Shown here: piece by piece, positions 1-11,650 of the stretch | Layout: each line of letters opens with the position of its first letter | Numbering within the stretch: position 1 is the first letter of the stretch | Source of the DNA: Pseudisothecium myosuroides | Lineage: Eukaryota; Streptophyta; Bryopsida; Hypnales; Lembophyllaceae | Assembly: GCA_951799445.1 (NCBI GenBank) | Contig: OX637295.1 | Location: 2,356,001-2,420,000 of the forward strand | Reading direction: 5' to 3' | DNA: 64,000 nucleotides | Notes under the pieces: model-generated | The model's database searches: none | Told to the model about the DNA's origin: nothing | What the model saw: only the letters and a program-made list of their open reading frames with translations | Program-made: the position numbers and the translations under genes

Positions 1-30
1 ATGGCTGAACCTCTTTGCATGTTCAAACAG

Positions 31-2947
31 GGGGAACATTTGCAGTGTATTCCATTCTATGTCGGCACGCTAATTTCGGGCAGAAGATTGGGGATCCATC
101 TGACTATACTGCGGAATCAAAAAATGGGGGGACTGAGGATTTGGACTCCGGAAGCAGTTTGGCTATCAAACTCCGACGTTTTATTGAGAATCGACGCGGT
201 GCTAAGTTTTTACTTTACTTTACGATCATGCTCGGTACCGGCCTCGTCATTGGCGATGGCATACTCACGCCTGCCATCTCAGGTGGGCAATAATATCTTG
301 ATTCCTATTTTGAATTATTGAAAGTAATGTTTATTTTGCAGATGGTGTATGGAACTATCTTTACGTTCCTTTTTTCCCTATTTAACTTTAATATATTTGC
401 TTGCTTGTGCAGTGCTATCAGCTATGGCAGGAATTCAGAGCGAGGATCCGTCTATCCCTACTCGTACGTTGTGCAATTCCATCAGCTTCACAATACCAGG
501 ACTAGGATGTAGGAATCTAGGATAAAGCCGCGAAATAGGAATTTGTTATTACGATGTTTTGCCTTCGGATAAACGATATCTTATTTCTTTTATACTAGAC
601 TACTCGATCCATGGAAGGAATAAACAAATGCCATCATGTCGATGCTTTCTTCCTTGGCTAGTAGATTTTTTTCAGCCTTTAGGTGTTGGTACATGCTCCT
701 TTTCCTCTACTGTGATTTGTTAACTGTTGCTGAATATTATCAGGCCATTGACATGCAGGAAATCAATGTGAATTGCAATTTGGGGAGGTTTTAGAATAAA
801 TTTTAGAATATTTGTAACGCTATTTTCAGTAGTTTTTGTTTCACAGATGAGCTGAGTCGCTAATTGTGTATACTTGATATGAGAAGATTGCTAACACGAA
901 ACTCCTGTTTGCGGATTTGTGGGGCAGCTGTTGTGACTTGGGTTTCGGCAGCCATATTGGTGGTATTATTTCTGTTGCAACGTTTTGGAACGAATCGGAT
1001 AGGCTTCCTATTTTCACCGATAATGCTTGCGTGGTTGGTTATAACTCCAATTATTGGGGCTTACAATGTTGCGAAATTTTATCCCTCAATATTCAAAGCT
1101 ATATCTCCTCACTACATCATCGAGTTCTTCAGAAAAAACCAGAAGGATGGGTGGATAGCGCTAGGAGGTGTAGTGCTTTGCATTACAGGTATCTCTGCTG
1201 ATCCTTGCGCTCAGGTTAAATCTTTAGGGAGTGGAATGGAATCATTTGTGAGTGTGTGTGTGGGGGGGGATTTAAGTCTTGAGAACGTCATAAATTTAAC
1301 TTCGCTGACGTCCCCTGGTTCAATTGGCAGGTGCGGAAGCTGCTTATGCAGATCTTGGTCATTTCAGCAAACGTTCTATACAGGTGAATCTTGGTACTTA
1401 GTTTGTATGACCAGTCTGTCTTGACTGATGTTTACCAGAACCATTTTCTTGCGATGTTGTGGATGTCAATACATCGATAGTTTCAATATTGAGTAAATTT
1501 GTTTTGAAAATTTACTTTATTGTTGCCATGTTCAGATTGCATTCTCGTGCATTGTCTATCCATCAGCCATTCTCACATATGCCGGTGAGAGTGCGTATTT
1601 GATATCACACCCAGGCGACCATAAGAATGCTTTTTTCAAATCTGTCCCTCAGCCGGTGTATTGGCCTGTTTTCGTTGTGGCAACATTAGCTGCAATTGTC
1701 GCCAGTCAGTCACTGATAACAGCAACTTTTTCTCTTATTAAGCAATGCATGTCACTTGGATGTTTCCCTCGAGTAAAAATGATGCACACATCTCCAGACA
1801 AAGAAGGACAAGTATATTCTCCAGAAATCAACTACATCCTTATGGTTCTATGTGTCGCAGTGGTGCTTGGGTTTCAAGATGCTACACAGCTCGGGAATGC
1901 GTTTGGTACGTGTTTTACGTTTTTTGCTCTACGTTGCAGACTTTAATGCAGCGAGGATTCCTGACTTTTTTGAGAATTTAATTCATTTTCTTTTCATTAG
2001 GGGTGAAGAGAAGCAATTCTGATGCTTTGGACAACTTCGTATGTGCAGGGGTGGCGGTGGTTGGCGTGATGTTCATAACCACTTGTTTCATAACCTTGGT
2101 GATGATTCTAGTGTGGAAACTTCCATTTCTAGTGGCTCTTTTGTTCCTGTTCGTATATGGATCTATTGAAGGCGTTTACTTCACGGCCGTATTGAACAAA
2201 GTACCACAAGGTGGCTGGGTTCCCTTCGGAATGGCCTTGATATTTGTTGCAATATCGTTGTGCTGGAATTATGGGAAGCGAAGGAAGTCCGCATATGAGA
2301 TGAGTCACAAGATCAGCCTAGATAGCTTGGGTCCATTGCTATCAGAAGGCGGAACACTGCGGGTTCCTGGAATCTGTTTCTTTTACAGCGACCTAGCGCT
2401 TGGCGTTCCCCCAATAATCTCGCACTATGTGAAAAACGTCCGAACGCTGCATCAAGTTCTGGTCTTTACTACAATACGGTTTTTACCAGAGCGAACAGTT
2501 CCACCCGAAGAGCGATTTTTTATTGGGCGGGTGGGATTCAAGGGAGTCTATCGATGTGTTGCATTCTATGGCTACCAGGATGTGATCGATTGCAACAATG
2601 AAGAATTTCGTGATCGAGCAATACAAAGCCTGCAACTATACCTTGAGCATGAAGAAAGAAATGAACCAGATCCAAATGCTAAAGAAGTCCGGACTGTATC
2701 ATTTCGACGAACAATAGCTGACCAGAATCTGGAGGACTTAGCGGAGTTGGACAAAGCCCGTGAACAAGACGCAGTTTATGTTGTGGGCAAGGTTACTGTC
2801 CGGACCAGTAGCTCTACTGGTTGGTTTGGCCGTCTTGTCATCAATGGGGGATACTCTCTTCTCAGAGGTATTTGCCGATCTGCTATAAAGGAGTTGCAGA
2901 TTCCGCCAGCTAACTACCTCGAGGTAGGCATGCTCTATGAAATTTGA
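31..2947 (+). CDS. KUP/HAK/KT potassium transporter, 3' six exons (5' end outside window)
   Basis: Plasma- or endomembrane K+ uptake permease of the KUP/HAK/KT family. I read six exons at 31-282, 413-463, 928-1188, 1331-1383, 1536-1905 and 2049-2947, all with AG/GT borders. They sum to exactly 628 codons including the TGA stop after the first two bases complete a codon begun upstream. Family hallmarks in order: [97 protein letters not shown], and a terminal [11 protein letters not shown] that matches the conserved LLEVGM ending. Several segments of about 20 hydrophobic residues are visible in exons 3, 5 and 6; the last ~200 residues form the soluble C-terminal domain. Full family members are near 780 residues, so about 150 N-terminal residues lie upstream. 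No frameshift or internal stop is needed, so it looks functional. The subgroup was not resolved. Confidence 0.95.
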
Positions 2948-3421
2948 TAGCTACATTGTATCAAGAGCCCAGCTAGATGCGACGTCGTAGTATATATTTA
3001 CGTGTCGAGAGTCTCGAAAGTCCTTCAGTTCTGTAAGTGACGGTCTTAAGAATCTCTATTCGAATAAGCCCCACTTGTGAGGAGCCCTACTCTTGGTTGG
3101 TCTCTTTCGCAGGTAATGTGTGTCAAGTTCTGAGTTTATGTTAAGTTGTAGCAATTCCCACTTTCATTTGAACAGCAGGGGTTCAGGGCTCCTCCTACAG
3201 GAAGTGGACCTGTTGGTAGATGGGAGAGTGGTACCTAGAATTCTAAATATTGTGTTTAATCTAGTTTAGATGTGGATTGGAGTGTGCTTAGTAAGTATTG
3301 ATACACATTCAGCGTTGGAAGGTGTTATTATTATACCTCCGGGTTTTGATCTGGATATTTTGCAGATAAAGCAAATGCAGTTGTGAAGCTGTTTGTTGAA
3401 TTTGCTTTCGTTTCCTGTCAT
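2948..3421. other. 3' flank of the KUP gene
   Basis: Downstream sequence of the potassium transporter, probably including its 3' UTR. It is less AT-rich than what follows and ends where the first TTAA-CCCC terminus appears. I see no ORF, RNA gene or clear polyadenylation signal to name. Confidence 0.5.
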
Positions 3422-3528
3422 TTAACCCCTAAAGTCCCAAGGAATTTTCTTCATCCAAAAACCTCTCAAAAGTGTCATTCTTATTGCGAAGAGCAAAAAA
3501 AAACTTTGCAAATTGCTTTTTTTCATGT
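3422..3528. mobile_element. Left-end fragment of a TTAA/CCCC element
   Basis: Begins TTAACCCCTAAAGTCCC, the terminus shared by the family in this window, then runs about 100 bp until the next complete element starts at 3529. No matching right end was found beyond that element, so this is a truncated copy or one interrupted by its neighbour. Confidence 0.5.
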
Positions 3529-4172
3529 TTAACCCCTAAATGCCCAAGGCTTGTTTTGAGCTTCCTGAAATTTGCTCTAAATTGAACAAAAAGCCAACAT
3601 TTTGATAAGTTGAATCAATTTTTTGTGAATTGTAACCGTACAAACTCAAACTAGACATGTTAAAGATCACATAGGAAAAGAAAACACAACAATATCACTT
3701 ATGAATTGAAAGATTATAACGTTTGAACATGAGGGTGTTAAAACTAAGAAATTCTTTCAATCCTCTTTTCACATGCTAAACCTAAAAAGTTGGTCACCAA
3801 AAAAAATGAGGTTAAAGGGCCTAACATGCATAACTCCAATCAATTTATGGTTTCTCAAAATCTACTCTACAATTTTTTTAAATGAATTTCTAATGTGATT
3901 TTTTCTCCAAGATCTAGTGTATTTGAGGCTCATTTCCAAGAGCCCTCAACACTACGGAAAGTCAAGATTGCAATGGGTACCCTTGCACAAAACCTTGAGT
4001 AGAAAAATCATAAAACATCATTTTCAAAATTGGACTTTTGGAGCTAAAGCTAGACTTCAAAAAGAATTTTACAAAAATATAAACTACTGAAAATAGCAAC
4101 TTGGTTAGGTTTTATTTAACTTCAAAGTATTGCCGACACCAGAATTTGGTGCCTCTGGCATTTAGGGGTTAA
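3529..4172. mobile_element. TTAA/CCCC element copy 1 (non-autonomous)
   Basis: Left end TTAACCCCTAAATGCCC and right end GGCATTTAGGGGTTAA are inverted repeats bounding 644 bp. The interior has no ORF and differs from the ~930-bp copies, so this is a separate subfamily. TTAA at both ends with CCCC next to it fits the piggyBac rule (TTAA target duplication, TIR beginning CCC), but no transposase is present in the window. Confidence 0.7.
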
Positions 4173-4344
4173 CAAAAGGATCTTGCTTTGGACTAGTATA
4201 AGAATGTGTCTAGACTAGTATAAGAATGTGTGGAAGAAATTTTAGAGACTTTGACCTAGTTGATTGGAAGATATTTGCATTTAACGTGAAGAAAACAGTT
4301 TTTTGAGGATGTTCAGTGATTAGATTTTTAGACTTTGAATCTTC

Positions 4345-5260
4345 TTAACCCCTAAAGTTCCATGACTATGTTTTCACCAAAAACCCTAAAAAACTGCCAG
4401 TTTTAGTACAAGTAGCAAATTTTTGAAAAAAACTTTTTTTGACACATGTAACCGTAGGATCTTCTAGTATGTTGACTTGAGAACACGTGGTAAAAATTTC
4501 AGAAATTTCCATTGCGTGGATTGCAAGATAAAAGCATTCAAATCCATTGAAATCATTTTTTTGCCTTGCGAAAAACAGGGCAGCTGCACTTTACAAGCTC
4601 ACTTTTCTATGAAAAATGTCCAAAATGGTGGTGCTTCTTTGGATTCTTTTTCCTAGACAAGTTGGCTACATGCTTGAAAATTTTCACATCATTTGGAATT
4701 GTACAACATGTAGGAAAAAAGTAGTAGGTAGAAAGAAGTAGAGAATGATTCAAAATACAAAATTGTTATGGAATTGAAAAATGCTAATCCCAGTGGTTGC
4801 AATGTTGTAATAAACAATCTACATCCTATGATTTTATTTTTTTCAAAAAATATTGAAAATTGAGTAAGATAAAGGACTTCAAAGTTTATTTTAGAGTAGA
4901 GAGTCCATAACTGCCCACAAACAAAAACTCGTCATAACCTATGACTAATTGATCGAAATGGAATGATTCAAAGCTTTCCAAGTATATAAACTCTCAAAAA
5001 CCAATTTCAAATTTTCTTTTTTGAAAGAAGCGATTTTTTTCATTTGCCCGCATTGCCTATTTACAGAAAATATACATATATTTGGCCATAACTTTTGACT
5101 CATATTTCCAAATGTCATGAAATTGAGTGCATATGAAAGATATTCCTTGTTCCCACCTTCTATTAAAACTTCAGCCTAAAATATGCAAATCTCTAGTCAC
5201 ATGTACTTGCCTAAAATTTCTATGTTGCCAATAAACGCATAATGGTTTTTTAGGGGTTAA
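4345..5260 (+). mobile_element. TTAA/CCCC element copy 2 (~0.92 kb)
   Basis: Left end TTAACCCCTAAAGTTCC, right end TTTTTTAGGGGTTAA, 916 bp. The interior shares many blocks with copies at 8368, 18584 and 43319: the stretch around CATGACTATGTTTTCACC, the phrase AACAGGGCAGCTGCACTT, and a segment reading AATGGTTGTAATGTTGTAATAAACAA in variant forms. No coding capacity. It lies in the same orientation as the 18584 copy. Confidence 0.8.
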
Positions 5261-6551
5261 TTAAAAAAATTAAAGAATTTGATTTAAAAATAATTTGTTG
5301 AAGATTTGAGTTGAAAATATAGGAAAAAAAATTAAGAAAAAAATACTTGACTTTCATTCTTTAAAAAATTGTTAAGTAGAAGTACGAACAAGATTGAAGG
5401 AAAACTAAATTGTTAACAACTCTAAGAAGGAACTTGAGTGAGATTGTTCTAGCAACATAATAAATTGTGTGGACCCTTTTTCTTTGAAAATTGTGAAAAA
5501 TTGAGTTCAAAAATGGATATAATACATTATTTCAATCTCAAGAAAATGCTATGATAGTTGGCAAAACAAAAAATGCTATAACTTTCACATTACTAGTTCA
5601 AATGGAATGAATAAAAGCTTTCCTTATCGACATAATTATAATCTATAAGAATTTTTAAAAATTATTTCAAGTTTTTTTGGATCTTTTTGTTGCTTGTACT
5701 TGACCATTTTGAGGTTATTGTGGCATAATTTTTGCTCCTGAGTACCAATTGAAATAAAAATCATACTTCCCAAAAGTTAATATGCTTTTTTATCATAAAA
5801 TTATTTTTTAGAAGTTATAACAAAAATGGAGACTACATGAGCTTATCTAAAATTCAGTTTGTCCTGTGTAGGGACAATGGGATTTTTGATGTTAATTTAT
5901 GTCATTATCTAATAGTTTCCCTTGTTCAGAAACGGTGTCCTATTATTCACACTTGAAGGTCGTCGCGAAATGGCTTGATGGATGAAAAGTCTGAGAGCAA
6001 AAACCATAGAAAAAATTCCTCACCTTACAATTTTGAAAAGCCTTTGCTTCCGTACTTTTTCCTTTATCAATGGAATTTGTCCATGTATTACAAAAAAAAA
6101 AAAAAAAAAACTTTGCTTCCCTTTGGCTTTATGATAAACACCATTTGTAACCCAAGGTTGGGCAATTCAACTTGTCTTGGAAACAAACTTCTATACTTTG
6201 ATAGAATTGGAAATGAATTTTTGAGTTTTGTAGAATGCTCAAGGTGCTTTCACTTCTTTGTGAGTAGGGACAAACTGCATGTTACAAATAGCTTGGCTTT
6301 GTTGTTAGAAGTAACATATATATATTCATACAATCATGCTTTGATCAACCTGCATTTGGTCATGTCCAAACTTTTGCCCTTTTCCAAATATTGGAAAAAA
6401 AATTCAAGGACACCTTAAAAGGGCTAAAAAAACAATTAAGATATCCTAAAGAAAGATAAAGAAGAGTTGAATATGCCTTGAATACCACTTATAGATTATA
6501 AAATTTAAATCTTTGGACAAGGTTTCAACTTACACAATCTTATCAAGAGTG
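5261..6551. other. AT-rich unannotated interval
   Basis: Low-complexity AT-rich DNA with an A tract near 6090-6110. The open frame across 5975-6418 has poor composition, runs through the A tract and resembles nothing I know, so I do not call it. Some stretches faintly resemble the interior of the TTAA elements, which suggests older decayed copies. Confidence 0.4.
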
Positions 6552-6610
6552 TTAACCCCTAAAGGATCAAATTGTAGTTTTTGGCAACATAGCAATTTTG
6601 GATAGCTCAC
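6552..6610. mobile_element. Right-type terminus of a TTAA/CCCC element, remainder not found
   Basis: TTAACCCCTAAAGGATC followed by TTTTTGGCAACATAGCAATTTTGG matches, in about 60 bp, the end of the copies at 8368 and 43319. Beyond that the sequence differs and a foldback begins around 6921, so the rest of this copy is deleted or displaced. Confidence 0.55.
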
Positions 6611-7092
6611 CATTAGAGGAAAAATCAGGCTTCCGGAAGGCCACTCCATAGCCCTCAGAGGACCCCAAATCTTACATTTTATCTCGCACTTTTAATATTT
6701 TTTTTCCTCTATTGCTACTCATGATATGTTGGGATGTCAGTGGCTCAAAATCCAAGCCTATTGGAGGTCTAATTCATTATTAGACACCATGCAATATGAT
6801 GCACCTTGCACCCTAACCAAATTGTCAAAGAAAAAGAAAATGTCTGAAATAGTCCATTTACCATTCACCATCAAAAAAAATCCTTGGTGGTAATGTGATA
6901 GATATAATTCATTAACATATGGTGAGAATGAAGGTGAGAAGAGAAGATGTTTATGCAAGTTGGATAGTAGTAGGTAACATAATCCATGTGGGATATGTAA
7001 ATTAAGATTAGTAGGAACTCAACCGCTCATAGTTAAGTTGAAACATAGGATTTGTGTTCAAAGTAGAATTTCAGGCCTCATTTGGGTATGGT

Positions 7093-7378
7093 AGAATATC
7101 TTTTTTCAAAAAACTTTGAACTGAATATAGTTGGAGAATCAAACTAAATTTTATCTCCAAAAATTTGTTTGAGGTTTGAGACTCTAGCTAAAAGTTATAG
7201 ACAAATTTCAAAGAGGGGTTGCAAGGGCCATTTCTTTTGACATTTTCAAACACCTTCTTTGATTTTTGTTCATAACTTTATATTGGAGTCTCAGAGCCTC
7301 AAAAACAATTTTGGAGATAAAATTTAGCTTGAATCCCCAATTGTTTTTAGTTCAATGTTTTTTGAAGAAAGATATTCT
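7093..7378. repeat. Long imperfect hairpin (~135-bp arms)
   Basis: Starting at AGAATATCTTTTTTCAAAAA and ending at its inverse AAGAAAGATATTCT, the two halves pair over about 135 bp with roughly 85% identity by eye. Matched blocks include TAAATTTTATCTCCAAAA and GAGACTC. The loop is short, near 7230-7240. Such a transcript would form a long stem able to feed small-RNA processing. No coding signal. Confidence 0.75.
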
Positions 7379-7379
7379 A

Positions 7380-8106
7380 GGGTGATTGCAAGAAAGACTA
7401 GTACTATTTTCCGTCACATTCAGAATGACGAAGTTGTTTTCTGCTATAATTTTTGAAGGTTGAACCCAATGAACTTGAAATTTTTATTGGTGATGGATAA
7501 CTTGATTGTAATCATATCCCTTATTTTTTAGAAATTAAAAAAAAATCATTTTATATTTAAAAATCAGTTTTGCTAATTTGTCACACTTTGAGGTTTAGGG
7601 GGTTTTAGTACTGGGGAGTACCCAAAATTAATGATTTAGAGTTGAAATTTCTATGGTCTATTTCCATAGTAGAAAGTCAAATTTCTACCAAAGGAAATTT
7701 AAAAATATTTTATTTTATGTCTTCTACATGCATGCGAACAGGGCTCCTTTGCGCGTACATTTCTGAACATTGAAGATGGTTTTTAGATAATTCTTTTGAT
7801 GAAATCCCTTCATCATAAAGTTCTCTCAAATTGCCAATTTTTAGTTATTTTTAATTCATGATTTCTATTTATTATTAATTTATACCTCATTGTATGTATT
7901 TTCTATGACAAACTGCATTTTTTTCCAAATAGTATTGTTTCAGTACTTATTAGTAGTCATAGTACTCGAAACAGTACTTTCAGCCGTCAATTTTTCAGAT
8001 TAACGGCTGAGATTGTTTTCTTTCACAGTACTCACAGTACTGAGTGCAGAAACTGCAGTTTTGGCAAAACGCTACAAAACTGAACGGTCTTTCTTGCAGT
8101 CACCCT
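7380..8106. mobile_element. Second TIR family (TTGCAAGAAA), copy 1
   Basis: Ends are AGGGTGATTGCAAGAAAGAC and its inverse GTCTTTCTTGCAGTCACCCT, bounding 727 bp. The interior shares the block GGGGTTTTAGTACTG and its surroundings with the copy at 32773-33410. No ORF. Target duplication not resolved because it sits directly against the hairpin and the outer arm. Confidence 0.65.
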
Positions 8107-8319
8107 CTACTATGCCTAAATGAAGTCTAAAATTCTTTATGAAGCACAATTCCAATGTTTTGACTTAACTATGAGCAGTTAATTCCTAGTAATCCAAATT
8201 TACATATCCCACATGGATTGTCTTACCTACTACTATCCAATTTATATAAAAAGCTTCTCTTCTCATCTTCAAACACACTAAATTAAGTGGTTTTTGAGTT
8301 GAAGTAAGTTGTTGAAATC

Positions 8320-9350
8320 ATTAGAGTTAATTAAACACCATGGATTCTAGGTTGGTCAAGTGGATTATTAACCCCTAAAGGACCATTTTGCTATTTTTAG
8401 CAACATAGAAATTTTGGGTAGGTACGTGTGATTGGAGATTTCCATATTTTAAGCTAAATTTTTTACAGAAGAAGGGGATGAGGAATATCTTTCATATGCA
8501 CTAAATTTCATGACATTTGGAAATATGAGTAAAAAATTATGGCCTAATATGTACCTTTTTTTGTAACTGGGCAGTCCGGGTAGATCAGAAAAATCACTTT
8601 TTTGGAAAAGGAAAATTTGAAATTGGTTTTCTAGATTTATATATATGCAGAAAGCTTTGAATCATTCTATTTTGATCAATGAGTCAAGAGTTATGAGGAA
8701 TTTTAGTTTGCAAGTAGTTATGGATTCTCTACTCTAAAATAAACTTTGAAGTTGTTTATTTCACTCAAGTTTCAATATTATTTGAAAAAAATAAAATCAC
8801 TAGATGTAGATTGTTTATTACAACATTACAACCATTGGGATTGACATTTTTCAATTCCATAATTAAACTCTTAACAATTTTGTATTTGAATCATTATCTA
8901 CTTCTTCCTATTTACTATTTTTTTACTATATATTGTACAATTTCAAATGATTTGAAATTTTTTAAGCATGTAGACAACTTGTTTAGGAAAAATAACTCAG
9001 AGAAGCACCACCATTTTGGACATTTTTCCATAGAAAAGTGAGTTTGTGAAATGCAACTGCCTTGTTTTTTGCAAAGCCAAAAAAATAATTTTAATGAATT
9101 TTAATGTTTATATCTTGCAGTCCACACGGTGGAAATTTTTGAAATTTTTACCTTGTGTTCTCAAGTGAGCATACTAAAAGATCCTATAGTTAATTATATG
9201 TGTCAAGAAAAGTTTTTTTTCAAAAACTTGATACATGTACTAAAAATGGCAGTTTTTGAACGTTTTCAGTGAAAACATAGTCACGGAACTTTAGGGGTTA
9301 ATCAACTTAGAATCCATGGTGTTTCGTAAACTCTATTGATTTTGGGTTGA
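8320..9350. repeat. Small palindrome split by a TTAA element
   Basis: About 45 bp left of the element at 8368 (containing AAACACCATGGATTCTAGGTTG) reappears inverted immediately right of it (CAACTTAGAATCCATGGTGTTT). The TTAA element therefore sits at the centre of an older inverted repeat, or these arms are the outer part of a longer TIR. Confidence 0.6.
8368..9301 (-). mobile_element. TTAA/CCCC element copy 3 (~0.93 kb), inverted
   Basis: Left end TTAACCCCTAAAGGACC, right end GGAACTTTAGGGGTTAA, 934 bp. Read in reverse complement it follows the copies at 4345 and 18584 from end to end, so its orientation is opposite. No ORF above background. Confidence 0.8.
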
Positions 9351-10390
9351 TTAATAAACACTAGCTTTGTTATTTTCCGCTGTAGCCTAACTATTACGCC
9401 TTGATAACCTTCACAAAAGTCACACTAGGTGAACTCCTTGTTAGTACGAATCTATAGGATTAGGCGAGATGTGGAAATCTCGAAGGATGTCATTGCTTGG
9501 CAGCCTTTCGAAGGCCTAATTTTTTCTCCAATGCTATGAATGGAATTTTCATTTTTTTTCTTTGAAATTTTCACACATGTGATCAAAGAATAGCTTTAAG
9601 GCCCAACAATTTTTGTAACTTTTGACTACATGGCTAAAAAGTTATTACATGATATGTTTTTTTTCTCAGCTCGGACAGCTCAAAAAAATCACATTTTTAA
9701 GAAACAAAAATTTGAAATTGTTCTTTCAAATTTATATATTTTCAAAAAGCTTTGAATCAATCAATTTTGATTAATGAAATGAAAGCTATGACGAGTTTAC
9801 ACTTGCAAGGCAATTATAGAATCTCTACTCTAAAATAAACTTTGAAATCCTTTATTTCACTGAATTTTTAATATTTTTTGAAAAAAATTAAATTATAGGA
9901 TGTAGATTGTTTATTATAACATTACAACCATTGGGATTGGCATTTTTCAATTCTATAATTAAATTCTTAACAATTTAGTATTTTGAATCATTCACTACTT
10001 CTTTTTATTTACTATTTTTTCAAGCATGAATATGAATTTAAAAATAAATAAATAAATATGTATTCTTAACATATTTCTTCAACATATTTTGGAAAATTGC
10101 AAGTTGTAGGATCTACACATTTTTGGGTAAATGTTAGAAAGTTGAAATCTAACCACTTAGGAAAGAGTTGAAAATACTTCTTTTTAAAATCCAAGCATCA
10201 TGATCTTGCAATTTGTAAGGTTTTTTATTCTGAAATTTTAGAAGACCGTGCTCTAACAACTTAAGTAAAAGATCCTATAGTTGGGAATGGATGTCTTTGA
10301 ATGAATAAAATTATTTGAAAAATTCATTTGCATATTATACTTATTCAAAGATGTACTTTTAGCATTTCAATTCTTAATAGTTACTTACAT
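9302..10390. mobile_element. Decayed partial TTAA-family copy within AT-rich DNA
   Basis: About 9560-10030 repeats the interior of the 8368 copy (the AAGCTTTGAATCA block, the phrase TCTACTCTAAAATAAACTTTG, the TTGGGATTGGCATTTTTCAA block), but neither terminus is preserved. The remainder is AT-rich with no supported gene. Confidence 0.6.
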
Positions 10391-10765
10391 TTAACCCCTA
10401 AAGGATCAATTGTTCCTTCAAGGGGCACTACAAGGTTTGAATAGGTTTCTATAATCTTGATTTTTGATGTGCTTTTCTAAAAAAAAATTTGAAGATAGGA
10501 AAATACATTAGCTTTTTAAGAATATAATTTTTAGTCCAATTGGTGTCCGTGTGCAAAAAATATGCCACACTAAGCCCAAAAAACAATTCCCTAGGTAATA
10601 CAAAAAAAATCACAAAAGCTCAAAATGACTATATCCGTCTACAACAAGATCCAACAATTAAATATGCAAAAAAAAAAATTCAAAAGTTTTGCACCTTGCA
10701 ATTGAAATGACAATTTTCAATGTTTTTTGACAAAAAAAAAGAAGCCTTGGTCCTTCATGGGTTAA
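10391..10765. mobile_element. TTAA/CCCC element copy 4 (short, 375 bp)
   Basis: Left end TTAACCCCTAAAGGATCAA; the right end GGTCCTTCATGGGTTAA is a worn version of the inverse. The short interior is not alignable by eye with the 930-bp copies. No ORF. Confidence 0.6.
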
Positions 10766-11316
10766 TTTAGTAGATAATGGAAAGGGAAAGAATTGTTGAT
10801 GCTTTTCACTTTGGACTTAAAGAGGAAAAGGGAAGTGTGCCCTTCAAATTTAAGGCTTGTTTACAGCATCCAAAAAAAATGCATTCTTGGAGAATCTAAA
10901 ATCTCCTTCCAACTACCAACAAAAACTTTACAATTCAATTATACAAACCACACTCAAACTCTTACTAGGACGATTTTAGGTGCTGTTACCTTATATCACA
11001 GAAAGTCCACATACAGAGCAATTCAAACAAAGTAGAATTGGTGAAAGAAAGACGTCCCTACAGTCATTCCAATACAGCCCAATTTGATGGACGCACATTT
11101 TTAAACTCACTCCTGCACACCAAAACACACCAGCATTAGCTCCTGTGAATCCTGAACTAAACATTATAAGATCGTTTTAATATATCCCCAATGTATCTAT
11201 GCCACTTGATAATAAAGAGCATTCTTTCCCTTCACCCCTCAAACTAAACAGAACACGATTGATTGAATATATCATTGTAAATAATACCAAACCACTATAT
11301 CTGTGCCACTCAATAA
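10766..11316. other. Intergenic interval
   Basis: AT-rich DNA. A motif around ATCTATGCCACT/ATCTGTGCCACT is repeated at about 11200 and 11300 as a small local duplication. No supported gene. Confidence 0.4.
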
Positions 11317-11555
11317 CACTCCCGTCCTGCAGTTTTGTCTGCAGTTTTGTTGAGAACATGTGATACCGATTTATTGATCATGTTATGAAAATGAATTCAA
11401 AAGGGTCCAAATTTTATATCAATGAAGAACATTGCATGTGCTCAGTGCAACCTAAACAGCATTGGACAGAAAAAACCCTCCATACGAACTACTCAAAACA
11501 ACCTTAAAAACGCATGAGGTCTAAACAGGGCATTTATTTCGGGACGTAGGGAGTA
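11317..11555. mobile_element. MITE sharing a family with 51202-51463
   Basis: The right end reads TTTCGGGACGTAGGGAGT, and its inverse resembles the ACTCCGTCCATCCCGAAATG that begins the copy near 51.2 kb. The interiors share CCAAATTTTATATCA, ACATTGCATGTGCTCA-like text and CTACTCAAAACAACCTTAAAAA. The left end (CACTCCCGTCC) is less certain. Stowaway-like terminus, but a TA duplication is visible only on the right. Confidence 0.6.
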
Positions 11556-11650
11556 TAAAGCATTTGTTCTCTTTTCCAATTGTCATACTACACAAGCTTC
11601 CCTGACGCATTCTAAAAATTACCAATTTTATAGAGTGGGCTTTCAAATTT

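Larger units (their letters stand above)
6921..8280. mobile_element. Foldback element with ~170-bp inverted arms
   Basis: The left arm, about 6921-7092, reads in reverse complement at about 8107-8280. Shared blocks include GAGAAGAGAAG, TTGGATAGTAGTAGGTAA, CCATGTGGGATATGTAAA and GCTCATAGTTAAGT. The space between the arms is filled by a second hairpin (7093-7378) and a separate TIR element (7380-8106), so this is a nest of three structures. No ORF of note. Class unresolved. Confidence 0.7.

Noticed and set aside
5975..6418. 147-codon open frame as a gene
   Set aside because: It passes through an A tract, has AT-driven composition and no recognisable domain.
3422..10765. TTAACCCCTAAA ends as telomere-like CCCTAAA sequence
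   Set aside because: They occur singly, in inverted pairs bounding defined elements, not as tandem CCCTAAA units.
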